Below are positions 36,388 through 45,214 of a DNA stretch of 64,000 nucleotides, piece after piece. The first letter of the stretch is position 1, and each line of letters begins with the position of its first letter. The stretch comes from UKL13-3 sp943369665 (lineage in GTDB: Bacteria > Bacteroidota > Bacteroidia > UKL13-3): NCBI GenBank assembly GCA_943369665.1, contig CALRNX020000002.1:186001-250000 (forward strand). The letters run 5' to 3'. Below the pieces are notes generated by a model. It saw only the letters and a program-made list of their open reading frames with translations, was not told the origin of the DNA and did no database searches. The translations under genes and the position numbers were made by a program.

Positions 36388-36825
36388 TTAACTTGTATGA
36401 TCGGAAACAATGACCCATTGATTCTTTATTTTTTTGAAGATCAATGTAAAATGTCCGCCTAAGTTTCCTTTGCTTTCTTCACGTTGCAAGTTCCATTTCC
36501 CGATAACATGAATGGTGCTTGGGCTTAACTGCCCTATTTCCAGGATATCAAACTGCAGTTGCCCCATGGTTGATTTATCGGGGTAGGACTTTTTATAATT
36601 ATCAAGTGTTTGCTGCCAGCCTTTGGTAATACCCTTTTTGCCAATAAAGGTAAGCGAATCGCTTTTCCAGTAACCCTGCATGAAATCTTCTATACGTCCA
36701 TCATTCCAAGATTTTTGTTGTTTTGTTAAAACATCTCGCACTTTTTGTATTTCGGGAGAAAAATTGCTTTGTGCAAAAAGAAAATTATGGCTTAACAAGA
36801 GGACAAATAATACATACATTTTCAT
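36388..36825 (-). CDS. Secreted NTF2-like (DUF4440/SnoaL-type) protein
   Basis: This 145-residue protein has a signal peptide (MKMYVLFVLLLSHNFLFAQ). The mature part resembles the DUF4440 / NTF2-like fold: an opening helix (VRDVLTKQQKSWNDGRIEDF), then GYWKSDSLTFIGKKGITKGW and a C-terminal strand pair ending FKKIKNQWVIVSDHTS. Small proteins of this type are often periplasmic and of unknown role. Its ATG overlaps the remnant toxin stop upstream (TGA/ATG), so it may be transcribed with the toxin-antitoxin remnant. Confidence 0.8.
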   Translation of the reverse strand: MKMYVLFVLLLSHNFLFAQSNFSPEIQKVRDVLTKQQKSWNDGRIEDFMQGYWKSDSLTFIGKKGITKGWQQTLDNYKKSYPDKSTMGQLQFDILEIGQLSPSTIHVIGKWNLQREESKGNLGGHFTLIFKKIKNQWVIVSDHTS

Positions 36826-37114
36826 TGTGTTTTACGTTTAGTAAATTTGGAACTACTTTGTTTGTAGTGAAAAATAGCAAAGATGATGATCTCATCATGC
36901 TTAATTTTGTACAGAAATTTTTCCAGGTTTACGTTTCGAACATTATTTTTATACCTAGCACCCAGAATGGGTTCGATTCGATACAACTTAATGCCCCCAA
37001 CATTTTATCTATAAAATCAAGCGCCAACCATTCTCCTTACCTCTGTTTGATACCACACCGAATTTCATCCACACCTAAATCAACAGCTGGAGAAAGCTTA
37101 ACGCAATAGACCAT
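36822..37114 (-). pseudogene. Broken RelE/ParE-type toxin
   Basis: On the minus strand an ATG at 37114 overlaps the antitoxin-like ORF by 17 bases and begins MVYCVKLSPAVDLGVDEIR, like RelE/ParE toxins. The frame hits an in-frame TAA after GIKQR, continues with GEWLALDFIDKMLGALSCIE, then needs a frameshift near 36965-36975 to reach ARYKNNVRNVNLEKFLYKIK and DEIIIFAIFHYK, the typical family C-terminus. Both lesions together make it non-functional as read. Restored length (~97 codons) equals that of normal RelE/ParE toxins. Confidence 0.75.
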
Positions 37115-37319
37115 ACTTCACTTTGATATGTTGTTTAAAATCGGATAACGAAATTGTCGATTGATCAGGGTTCGACTCATATTCTTTCATCCTTTTGTTT
37201 AACACATCAATCTGCTCATCATCCAAATCATCATAAATACGATTATCAAGTTCTTCAACAGAAACATATTCAAGAGCATTCAATGTTCTCTTGACATTGT
37301 CTTCTTCCCTTTTATCCAA
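37098..37319 (-). CDS. Antitoxin-like protein of an addiction module
   Basis: This 73-residue acidic protein (ALEYVSVEELDNRIYDDLDD, NKRMKEYESNPDQSTISLSD) resembles addiction-module antitoxins that precede RelE/ParE toxins: a loop with NKRMKEYESNP followed by a short helix. The start is TTG at 37319, since no in-frame ATG lies upstream before a stop. It is intact, while the toxin downstream carries a stop and a frameshift. Without an active toxin it may be a relic or may still repress its own promoter. Confidence 0.6.
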   Translation of the reverse strand: MDKREEDNVKRTLNALEYVSVEELDNRIYDDLDDEQIDVLNKRMKEYESNPDQSTISLSDFKQHIKVKYGLLR

Positions 37320-37375
37320 TATGTTTACTATCAGCGATTACATAATACCGAAGTTACACTTTTTTGTCAAATTAT

Positions 37376-38701
37376 TTAAGCGATCAAATGCCAAAGCTGC
37401 TCCATATATGCAGCATCTTTTATTTTTTCTTCAGCCCCATCAGCAATTATTTTCTCCAACAACACATCATTCTTTTTACCCTGATCTAAGGCGTATTTAT
37501 AGCCGCTCAAGCTAAATGTGGTAAGCTCATATTGCGATTTAAATTTATCCGGATACAGCTCCGTTAACTCATGCTCCACATGCTTCTTATGAAGAAAATG
37601 TTTGTCGCCCACTTTATCGGCCATTTCATAATAATTCTGTACCGCCAAATCAGCAATTGCGTCTGCATTCGGTTTGCGTTCCGTTTGGTATGCCTCAAAT
37701 ATTTTGTGCCAATCATCTCCGTATTTTTCGATCATATTGTCAAACACCACAACGTCTTCAAAACTACAATTCATTCCTTGTCCGTAAAACGGAACAACAG
37801 CATGTGCAGCATCACCCATCAAGGCAAGTTTGTCGCCTTTCACCCATGGGAAACATTTTACTGTAACCAAACTGCCAATTGGATTTTGTTTGAAATCTTC
37901 GATCAAAGTTGGCATCATTGATTTTGCATCTGCAAACTCTTCATCAAAAAACTTCAGGATATCTGCATCCGTTTTAATCCTGTCAAAAATTTCGAATGGT
38001 ACAAACAACGTGCAGGTAAAGTCTCCGGCAGGATTAGGCAACGCTATCATCATAAATTTACCCCGCGGCCATATATGCAATGCATTTTTCTCCATTAAGA
38101 ACTTACCATTGTTTCCGGCAGGAATAGCCAATTCTTTGTAACCAACATGCAAATATTGTTGCGAATAGTTAAAGCGGTCACTTATCTGCAATTTACCACG
38201 GGTTGCCGCAAAAGCACCATCCGTTCCGATGATCCGGTCACTTTGAACGGTTTTTAATGACCCGTCCTCCAACTCAAACGTAGCAATGCTTTTATCAATG
38301 TCCACATCAACACATTTGCTGTTAAAATGCAACGTGATGTTTGGAAACTCATCCGCAAGTTCAATAAGTTTTATGTTCAACCTTCCGCGCGAAACAGAAT
38401 TAATCGCTTGCCCTTCTTTACCATAAGCATGATAGGAAAGTTCGCCTGTTTTGCTATGCATCATGCGGCCATACATCGGAATAGCATCCGAGAGAATTTC
38501 GGCATCCAATCCCACTTTTGACAAAGCATGTAAACCACGCGTGCTCAGTGCCAGATTAATGGAGCGTCCCTGATACAAACTCTCTTTGCGCATATCAGGT
38601 CTGCGCTCAAAAAGGTTCACTTCAAACCCACGCTTAGCCATGTAAATTGCTAACAAACTTCCCGAAAGGCCTCCGCCTACAATGGTTATTTTTTGTGTCA
38701 T
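37376..38701 (-). CDS. kmo: Kynurenine 3-monooxygenase
   Basis: This is an FAD-dependent aromatic hydroxylase converting L-kynurenine to 3-hydroxykynurenine with NADPH and O2. The 441-residue protein has the N-terminal dinucleotide-binding motif VGGGLSGSLLAIYMAKRG (from residue 8), SINLALSTRG, and the second FAD motif LMGDAAHAVVPFYGQGMN, all typical of KMO. It lies 17 bases downstream of kynureninase in the same direction, forming a two-gene unit for tryptophan breakdown or de novo NAD synthesis. The other enzymes of the route are not in the window. Confidence 0.94.
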   Translation of the reverse strand: MTQKITIVGGGLSGSLLAIYMAKRGFEVNLFERRPDMRKESLYQGRSINLALSTRGLHALSKVGLDAEILSDAIPMYGRMMHSKTGELSYHAYGKEGQAINSVSRGRLNIKLIELADEFPNITLHFNSKCVDVDIDKSIATFELEDGSLKTVQSDRIIGTDGAFAATRGKLQISDRFNYSQQYLHVGYKELAIPAGNNGKFLMEKNALHIWPRGKFMMIALPNPAGDFTCTLFVPFEIFDRIKTDADILKFFDEEFADAKSMMPTLIEDFKQNPIGSLVTVKCFPWVKGDKLALMGDAAHAVVPFYGQGMNCSFEDVVVFDNMIEKYGDDWHKIFEAYQTERKPNADAIADLAVQNYYEMADKVGDKHFLHKKHVEHELTELYPDKFKSQYELTTFSLSGYKYALDQGKKNDVLLEKIIADGAEEKIKDAAYMEQLWHLIA

Positions 38702-38718
38702 TATCTTTTGATTAAGGT

Positions 38719-39978
38719 CTAGTTAAAATAGTGTTTCAACACAACGCCAATTCGATACACATCTTCAAACGAGTTATACATTGGTACCGGACTCATGCGG
38801 ATCACGTCAGGTTCACGCCAGTCGGGCATAATACCATTCTCATTTAAATAATCGAATAATTTTTTCCCGTCTTTCTTTACAATGATGGAAAGCTGACAAC
38901 CTCTGTCGGCCGGAGTTTTCGGAGTGATCACTGTTAAGTATTCACTGAAATCACTTAATATAAATTCAAGATATCCCGTTAGTTTTTCGCTTTTTGCCCT
39001 CAGGTTTTCAATACCCGCCTCATCAAATAGTTCCAACGATGCTTTGTGAATCGCCATCGGAAATATTTGCGCATTGCTCAATTGCCATCCGGCCGCACCT
39101 TCCATTGGTTTAAACCCCTTTTTCATTTGGAAACGTTCTTTTTCATCGTGTCCCCACCAACCGGCAAAACGCACCAGCTCGGGGTTTTTACCATGACGTT
39201 CATGCACAAACACCCCACTTGTTCCGCCTGGCCCCGAGTTTAAATATTTATACGAACACCATACAGCAAAATCAACATCCCAATCGTGCAATTTGAGGTT
39301 TAAATTTCCGGCAGCATGTGCACAATCAAAACCAACATTGGCACCAACGGCATGTGCTGCTTGGGTGATGGCTTGCATATCAAAAGCCTGGCCGGTATAA
39401 TAATTCACACCGCCCATCATCACAATTGCAAGGTCATCCTTGTGCTCGTTAATTGTTGCAAGAATATCCTCCGTGCGCAAAGTGTATTCGCCTTCACGCG
39501 GCTTTAACTCAATGATCGCATCATCCGGGTTGAATCCATGAAAACGAGCCTGGGTTTCCATCGCATATTGGTCACTTGGAAAAGCCGAAACCTCCATCAT
39601 GATCTTATAACGTGTTTGGGTTGGACGGTAAAAACTTACCATCATCAAATGCAGGTTGGCTGTAAGGTTATTCATTACCACAACTTCGCTTGGTTTAGCA
39701 CCAACCACTCTTGCTGCTTTTTCCGTTAAAAAATGGTGGTAATACATCCACGGATTTTTACCATCAAAATGCCCTTCTACACCCAATTCCGCCCAGTCTT
39801 TTAATTCCTGGTCGATGGCAGCCTTTGCCTTTTTAGGTTGTAAGCCCAAAGAGTTTCCGCACAAATAAACTGCGGGCTTTCCGTCTTTCTGAAGCAAATG
39901 AAATTCACCTCTGAATTTTGCAAGAGTATCTTCCTTATCTAATTGTTGGGCAAAGGCCAACGAGTTTTCAAATTGCAT
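38719..39978 (-). CDS. kynU: Kynureninase
   Basis: Kynureninase is a PLP-dependent hydrolase producing anthranilate or 3-hydroxyanthranilate plus alanine from (hydroxy)kynurenine. The 419-residue protein has the PLP site WCSYKYLNSGPGGTSG with the Schiff-base Lys at 244, NNLTANLHLM in the N-terminal part, and FDCAHAAGNLNLKLHDW with the cofactor Asp at 218. Length and motifs match the family. The gene directly precedes kmo, suggesting 3-hydroxykynurenine as a physiological substrate. Confidence 0.95.
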   Translation of the reverse strand: MQFENSLAFAQQLDKEDTLAKFRGEFHLLQKDGKPAVYLCGNSLGLQPKKAKAAIDQELKDWAELGVEGHFDGKNPWMYYHHFLTEKAARVVGAKPSEVVVMNNLTANLHLMMVSFYRPTQTRYKIMMEVSAFPSDQYAMETQARFHGFNPDDAIIELKPREGEYTLRTEDILATINEHKDDLAIVMMGGVNYYTGQAFDMQAITQAAHAVGANVGFDCAHAAGNLNLKLHDWDVDFAVWCSYKYLNSGPGGTSGVFVHERHGKNPELVRFAGWWGHDEKERFQMKKGFKPMEGAAGWQLSNAQIFPMAIHKASLELFDEAGIENLRAKSEKLTGYLEFILSDFSEYLTVITPKTPADRGCQLSIIVKKDGKKLFDYLNENGIMPDWREPDVIRMSPVPMYNSFEDVYRIGVVLKHYFN

Positions 39979-40071
39979 ATGCGTAGGTTATAGTCAACGC
40001 AAGTTTAACAAGAAATATTGATTGAAACGAATTGTTTGAGATGGCTTGATTTATATCAGCATTGGAGAAAC

Positions 40072-40104
40072 AAAAAGGTTCGGACAACTTTGCCCGAACC
40101 TTTT
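40072..40104 (-). terminator. Terminator of the glutamate dehydrogenase gene
   Basis: AAAAGGTTCGG (40073-40083) pairs perfectly with CCGAACCTTTT (40094-40104) around a 10-base loop, with A/T tails on both sides. It lies ~22 bases beyond the minus-strand stop at 40126. Confidence 0.85.
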
Positions 40105-40125
40105 CTATGATATTAAATCTTGTAG

Positions 40126-41388
40126 TTACTTCACCAGATTCACCATACTCATTTCCAATCCCTTTTTCAACAATCCGGTGTGCTTAGGGTTAAACTGATT
40201 TAAACGCATCAACGCCTGGCGAATAATGGTTGAAGCATCTTTAAAAATTGCTTCATCGTTTAACTCAAAACCTTCGCTCATGCAATAGGCAAATGTGCGC
40301 GCCATTCCGCAGTTGGCAATAAAATCAGGGATTACCGATACCTGATCATCGGCACTGTTTCCAATGCTTCCCAGGAAAATTTCGGTATCCGCAAACGGAA
40401 CATTTGCACCACACGATATCGACTCAAGTCCATTGGCAACCATTGTGTCCAATTGCTCCTGGGTAAGCATACGCGATGCTGCTGCCGGAACAAATATTTC
40501 TGCTCCCACACTCCATATCTTTTGATTCAACTCATCATAATTGATAAAGTCCAAGCCCATTTTTTTACAAGTATCTTTCGATAACTTATTGCCATCGCGT
40601 TCAATAAATAATTGTTTGATCTGTTCTTTCGAAAATCCTGTGGTGTTGATTAAACCACCTTCTCTATCAATGATGGCAACAATGCTCACATTCATTTGCG
40701 AAAGGTAATAAGCTGCTGCGGCTGCTACATTTCCCCAACCTTGAATAATTGCACGTTTGTTGTTAAAATTTGGCCCCCAAAAATCGTAGTAATGACGAAC
40801 GGCTTCGGCAACACCCCAACCTGTGATCATATCAGCAACCACATAATGTTTGGTTACATCAGGTGAAAAACGCGCATCGTCCAATACCTTCGAAACTCCT
40901 GTTCTTAAGTTGTTAATACGTTTTTGTTTTTCAGCTTCATCTACTTTAAAATGTCCGTTTACAACCCCTTCTTGTGGGTGCAACAATCCATAACCTTCAG
41001 TTATTGGAATCACTTCATGGATTTCATCCACATTTAAATCGCCACCTGTTCCATAATACGCTTTTAATATTGGTGTAACAGCTTTATACCAGCGTTCCAG
41101 CACCCCTTTTTTGCGAGGATCTGCCGGATCGAAATTTATACCCGATTTTGCTCCGCCAATTGCCGGACCCGAAACGGTGAATTTAATTTCCATTGTTTTA
41201 GCCAACGAAGTTACTTCATGCTTATTAAGCCCCTTGCGCATGCGCGTTCCTCCACCGGCTGCTCCACCTCTTAGTGAATTTATAACTACCCAACCTTCTG
41301 CATCGGTTTCCGAATCTTTCCACTCAAAAACGATCTCAGGTTGTTTGTCTTCGTAACGTTTAATTAAATTTTGAATTTGTGCTGACAT
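40126..41388 (-). CDS. Glu/Leu/Phe/Val dehydrogenase (probable glutamate dehydrogenase)
   Basis: This is an oxidative deaminase interconverting an amino acid and its 2-oxo acid with NAD(P). The 420-residue protein shows GGGTRMRKGLN (45-55), the catalytic lysine region GPAIGGAKSGINFDP (Lys81), GTGGDLNVDE with the conserved Asp, and a nucleotide-binding segment IIQGWGNVAAAAAYYLS. Length fits hexameric ~420-residue glutamate dehydrogenases. I cannot exclude a leucine or related specificity. It is monocistronic, closed by the terminator at 40072-40104. Confidence 0.9.
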   Translation of the reverse strand: MSAQIQNLIKRYEDKQPEIVFEWKDSETDAEGWVVINSLRGGAAGGGTRMRKGLNKHEVTSLAKTMEIKFTVSGPAIGGAKSGINFDPADPRKKGVLERWYKAVTPILKAYYGTGGDLNVDEIHEVIPITEGYGLLHPQEGVVNGHFKVDEAEKQKRINNLRTGVSKVLDDARFSPDVTKHYVVADMITGWGVAEAVRHYYDFWGPNFNNKRAIIQGWGNVAAAAAYYLSQMNVSIVAIIDREGGLINTTGFSKEQIKQLFIERDGNKLSKDTCKKMGLDFINYDELNQKIWSVGAEIFVPAAASRMLTQEQLDTMVANGLESISCGANVPFADTEIFLGSIGNSADDQVSVIPDFIANCGMARTFAYCMSEGFELNDEAIFKDASTIIRQALMRLNQFNPKHTGLLKKGLEMSMVNLVK

Positions 41389-41457
41389 ATTTTAATTTTT
41401 AAATCACTTCTTACTTTTGAAGAGGGAGCGCAAGTTACTATTATTCTTTTTTACTGA

Positions 41458-41473
41458 AATGACATCCGTCATT
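41458..41473. promoter_or_regulatory. Inverted repeat AATGAC-atcc-GTCATT upstream of glutamate dehydrogenase
   Basis: A perfect 6-bp inverted repeat with 4-base spacing, 70 bases upstream of the minus-strand start at 41388, in the expected place for a dimeric regulator. The rest of the 357-base gap (41389-41745) holds no ORF, tRNA or terminator that I can see, only AT-rich sequence. Confidence 0.35.
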
Positions 41474-41745
41474 GCATTATTTGCACAACATGCGCCTTTA
41501 ATACTTCACAAACACCTCTTAATCAATATTTTTAATATCGTGATTCAAATTGGTCGCGGTTTTGTGTTCAATTGATGCCTTACACCTATCGTTCATTTTT
41601 TTTCATTACGAAGACTATTAAAGATACTACTCAAACGTCCTTAAGCTTCTTGAGAATAGAGAAGAATTACCAACCAAGGAAAACAAAAATAGGGTTATCA
41701 CTATGCTTAAAGCAAAACAGGGAATAAGAACATTCCTCCAATTGA

Positions 41746-42198
41746 TCAAAAGCCTCTCAATAGCGGAGAATATTGCCATGGAATGCGAGACAATATCAAT
41801 AGCAATCCTATGCCAAAAAAGATAAGTGACTTCTTGTATTTTGCTGCCGGCTCCAATGCCTTTTTGCTGAGTGTTCTACCAATTTGGATAAAGGCAATAG
41901 CAATCACATTTACCGATATATGCTCCACAACGATGAGCCTGCTATAACCATCTTTCATGGCTGCACCAAATCCGTTCGCCAATGCAGCATCAACATTCGG
42001 GCTAACCATATACAAGGTGATCCCCAGTAATAATTGCAAGTGACAAAAGCCTACAAAGATTGCGTGTGCAATATTCGCTTGTTTTGTATATGGCTTATGA
42101 TTGATTAAACCTAAAACCGATTTTGTAATTGCGTATACGCCAAACAAAAGCACACCCCAACGCAGTAAATTGTGTAATGGAAGAATAAATGAATACAT
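41746..42198 (-). CDS. Four-helix membrane protein of the 'cytochrome B'-annotated Bacteroidota family
   Basis: From the ATG at 42198 it is 150 residues; the frame is open to 42273, but MYSFILPLHNLLRWGVLLFG is the recognisable family start. Four hydrophobic segments are visible, with conserved-looking HNLLRW, HLQLLLGITLYMVSP and VEHISVNVIAIAFIQIGR. Similar proteins in Bacteroidota are often labelled cytochrome B without evidence. The conserved His residues would fit haem or metal binding, but this is not shown. It diverges from comEC with an upstream gap of ~160 bases. Confidence 0.7.
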   Translation of the reverse strand: MYSFILPLHNLLRWGVLLFGVYAITKSVLGLINHKPYTKQANIAHAIFVGFCHLQLLLGITLYMVSPNVDAALANGFGAAMKDGYSRLIVVEHISVNVIAIAFIQIGRTLSKKALEPAAKYKKSLIFFGIGLLLILSRIPWQYSPLLRGF

Positions 42199-42362
42199 GA
42201 TAAGATTATTATTTGATAGGCGAAAGTAGCTTTTTTTCAAGGATCCCAAAATGATTACACCCACAAACAACATTTTTAGTGATCCCTTTACCGCCTGTTT
42301 TTTGCGATTTACATTTCGGTTTTACGATTTTTACATTGTACTTTTATACCTGTAAATACCCC

Positions 42363-44426
42363 ATGAAACATTCCTTTTGGCACCAGGTTCCCATTGTCAG
42401 AATACTGTTTCCCTTTGTAATCGGAATCAGTTGTGACATGTTTTTCCCAATCGAATTTTATTGGTCATTCATTGCTTTTTTATGCTTGTCAGCACTTTCG
42501 GTTATTGTTCATTTTTCGTTCAAACAGTTTGCACACCGATGGGTATTTGGATTAATCATGAGCCTGTCTGTGTGCTGCGGAGGAATGTCCCTGCACAAAT
42601 ATCAAAATGAGCTCCGGTTACCCGACCATTTCAGCCGATTCTCCACAACAAAAAGTGCCATCCTTAAAATACAGGAACCTCCTGTGGCCAAAAACACCAC
42701 CTATAAATTAAAATGCTCCGTAATCGGGGTCATCAACACTCAAGGAGAAATTATCCGTGCCGAAGGATCTTTGTTGGTTTATTGGCGTAAGTCAAATTTC
42801 CACGATCAATTAACGTATGGCGATCTTTTTGCAATTCCGTATCAGCTTATCAAGCCCGTTCCACCACCACAAAACCCTGATGAGTTTAACTACAAAAGAT
42901 ACCTGGCCTTTAACAATATATTTTACCAGGCATATATTGACGATACCGCATTCCTGCTAAATCAACATTTGGGGAACCCCATCCGAGAATATGTTTATGC
43001 AAGCCAAAACTATGTCAAAAAAGTACTGCGTGAAAATATCCGATCGGCAAATGAAACTGCAGTAGCACAAGCACTTTTATACGGAAACGATGATGATATC
43101 GATCCCGAAACCATACAGGCATATAGCAATACCGGAACTTTACACGTACTTGCTGTATCAGGTATGCATGTTGGCATCATCTTTATGATCCTAAACGCTC
43201 TGCTCAAACCGCTGGAGAAGATCAAAAAAGGGAGGATCCTAAGTGGTGCGATCATCTTAATTTCATTGTGGCTTTACTCTTTGCTTTGTGGAATGTCTCC
43301 TTCCATTTTAAGAGCAACGGTCATGTTTACATTTATGATCGTTGCAAAAATGCTGAACACCCGTTCCAATGTATACAATACCCTTTCCGCATCAGCACTC
43401 ACCCTATTATGTTACGACACCAATATGCTCGCCAATGTCGGATTTCAACTCAGCTATCTGGCCGTTTTGGGTATTGTCTTTTTTCAACCAATGATCTACA
43501 AATGGTATACTGCAAGCAGTTTTATAGGGAATGAAATTTGGAAGATAACAGCTGTTTCATTGGCAGCCCAGCTCATTACATGTCCTATCGGCCTGTTGTA
43601 TTTCCATCAATTTCCCAATTGCTTTCTGTTTTCCAATCTTATCATTATTCCGCTCACCACTGCTATTTTATACCTGGGCATTGTGCTCATTGTGGTATCT
43701 CCTGTTTCCGCGCTGAGTTGGTTGTTAGGCCAGATCTTATTTTACCTCATTCAGTTCACCAATCAAGTGGTGGTATGGGTTGAACAGATTCCTTATGCAT
43801 ACGTAAACGGGATTCATATCAGCATTTTTCAAAGCATTATCCTTTATGGAATAATAATCAGTATGACGGCTTATTTTATCCTGCACAGGCCAGTTTATTT
43901 CAAATGTGCATTGTTAACCACAACTGTTTTCATCATATTACAATCCCTCCATATTCTTCAAAACAGCCGGCAAAAAAGACTTATTGTATACAATATCAAC
44001 AGGGTCGCAGCAATACAAATCATGGATGGTCATAAAGCAATCTTGATTGCCGACTCTGCTTTGTTATCCAACAAGAACAAACTCAAATTTCATTTGCAGC
44101 AGCACCTGTGGCGTAGTGGCATCGAACAGCAACAAACGATCCCAACGGATTCAAGCTGGAAAAGAATAATGATAAACCAGAAAAAAATATGGATCACCGG
44201 AACAAAAAACCTCATGCCCAACGATTCCCTTTGTGACCTGCTAATTGTAAAAAACAATATAGATTTAGAGCATCTCTCTAAGCGATGTCGCTTTAACAAC
44301 ATGATCATTACTTCAGCCATTCCTTCGTTAAAAGCAAAAGCGATGATGGATTGGTGTTTGCAAAAAAATATTTCGGTACAATATGCTGCTGAAAAAGGAG
44401 CAATTGAATTATCATTGCGAGACTAA
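42363..44426 (+). CDS. comEC: ComEC/Rec2-family DNA uptake channel, without metallo-beta-lactamase domain
   Basis: This is the inner-membrane channel for single-stranded DNA during natural transformation. From ATG 42363 it is 687 residues; the frame is open from 42279, but the N-terminus MKHSFWHQVPIVRILFPFVI fits the family. An N-terminal DUF4131-like region with an OB-type part (~1-200) is followed by the competence domain containing NTGTLHVLAVSGMHVG and many membrane helices. The C-terminal ~150 residues are soluble but lack the HxHxDH nuclease motif found in ComEC of B. subtilis. Confidence 0.88.
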   Translation: MKHSFWHQVPIVRILFPFVIGISCDMFFPIEFYWSFIAFLCLSALSVIVHFSFKQFAHRWVFGLIMSLSVCCGGMSLHKYQNELRLPDHFSRFSTTKSAILKIQEPPVAKNTTYKLKCSVIGVINTQGEIIRAEGSLLVYWRKSNFHDQLTYGDLFAIPYQLIKPVPPPQNPDEFNYKRYLAFNNIFYQAYIDDTAFLLNQHLGNPIREYVYASQNYVKKVLRENIRSANETAVAQALLYGNDDDIDPETIQAYSNTGTLHVLAVSGMHVGIIFMILNALLKPLEKIKKGRILSGAIILISLWLYSLLCGMSPSILRATVMFTFMIVAKMLNTRSNVYNTLSASALTLLCYDTNMLANVGFQLSYLAVLGIVFFQPMIYKWYTASSFIGNEIWKITAVSLAAQLITCPIGLLYFHQFPNCFLFSNLIIIPLTTAILYLGIVLIVVSPVSALSWLLGQILFYLIQFTNQVVVWVEQIPYAYVNGIHISIFQSIILYGIIISMTAYFILHRPVYFKCALLTTTVFIILQSLHILQNSRQKRLIVYNINRVAAIQIMDGHKAILIADSALLSNKNKLKFHLQQHLWRSGIEQQQTIPTDSSWKRIMINQKKIWITGTKNLMPNDSLCDLLIVKNNIDLEHLSKRCRFNNMIITSAIPSLKAKAMMDWCLQKNISVQYAAEKGAIELSLRD

Positions 44427-44435
44427 TATTGCAAT

Positions 44436-45212
44436 ATGAATAATCTGGTATTATACGAAGTACAAAACCGCATTGGATACATTACACTCAACCGTCCCGA
44501 AAAACGTAATGCTTTGAGTTTTGAACTGGTTCAGGAACTCAAGGAAGTTCTCACCATTGCTGAGCAAGATGAAACCTGCAAAGTAATCGTGTTAAAAGCA
44601 AATGGTGACGCCTTTTGTGCCGGTGCTGATCTGGCCTATTTACAACAGCTTCAGCAAAATACTTTCGAAGAAAACCTCGCAGATTCTCAACACTTAATGC
44701 GCTTGTTCCAGCAAATATATTACTGTAAAAAAGTGGTTATTGCACAGGTAGACGGACCCGCATTGGCCGGTGGCAGTGGGCTTGCAACCGTATGCGATTT
44801 TTGCTTTGCAACACCAACCGCTACTTTCGGATATACGGAAGTTAAAATTGGATTTGTACCGGCAATTGTAATGGTATTTTTAGTACGAAAAGTAACCGAA
44901 AAAACAGCTAAACAATTGCTCCTTACAGGTGATGTGTTTGATGCCAACAAAGCACTACAATATGGCTTAATCAACGAAGTTGTGCCGGCCGAATCCCTTG
45001 CCGAAACAGTGAATCAGTTTGCAGCCAAGTTATGCAAACAAACATCTGCTCAATCATTGAGCATGGTGAAAGAAATGTTGGCCGAAGTGCAACAACTAAG
45101 CTTAGATGAAGGGCTGAATTATGCTTCGATGATGAATGCTAATGCAAGGGCTTCTGAAGATTGTAAAAAAGGAATTGCAGCTTTTCTGAACAAAGAAAAA
45201 CTGAGTTGGTAA
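44436..45212 (+). CDS. Enoyl-CoA hydratase/isomerase family protein
   Basis: This 258-residue crotonase-fold enzyme has NRPEKRNALSFELVQEL near the start, the oxyanion-hole region GDAFCAGADLAYLQQLQ (~residues 52-68), and the second oxyanion motif VDGPALAGGSGLATVCDF (~105-122). It would act on an acyl-CoA in fatty or amino acid degradation. In the second active-site region GFVPAIV the usual hydratase Glu is not evident, so isomerase or other crotonase activity is possible. It starts 10 bases after comEC and ends tail to tail with the next gene. Confidence 0.85.
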   Translation: MNNLVLYEVQNRIGYITLNRPEKRNALSFELVQELKEVLTIAEQDETCKVIVLKANGDAFCAGADLAYLQQLQQNTFEENLADSQHLMRLFQQIYYCKKVVIAQVDGPALAGGSGLATVCDFCFATPTATFGYTEVKIGFVPAIVMVFLVRKVTEKTAKQLLLTGDVFDANKALQYGLINEVVPAESLAETVNQFAAKLCKQTSAQSLSMVKEMLAEVQQLSLDEGLNYASMMNANARASEDCKKGIAAFLNKEKLSW

Positions 45213-45214
45213 TA

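Noticed and set aside
36723..37109. Plus-strand ORF of 128 codons over the toxin-antitoxin remnant
   Set aside because: No recognisable family; the minus strand shows a clear RelE/ParE-like sequence with a matching antitoxin frame.
41389..41745. Possible RNA gene in the 357-base gap
   Set aside because: I found no cloverleaf, strong multi-stem fold or riboswitch-like conserved words by eye; only AT-rich sequence and one short inverted repeat.
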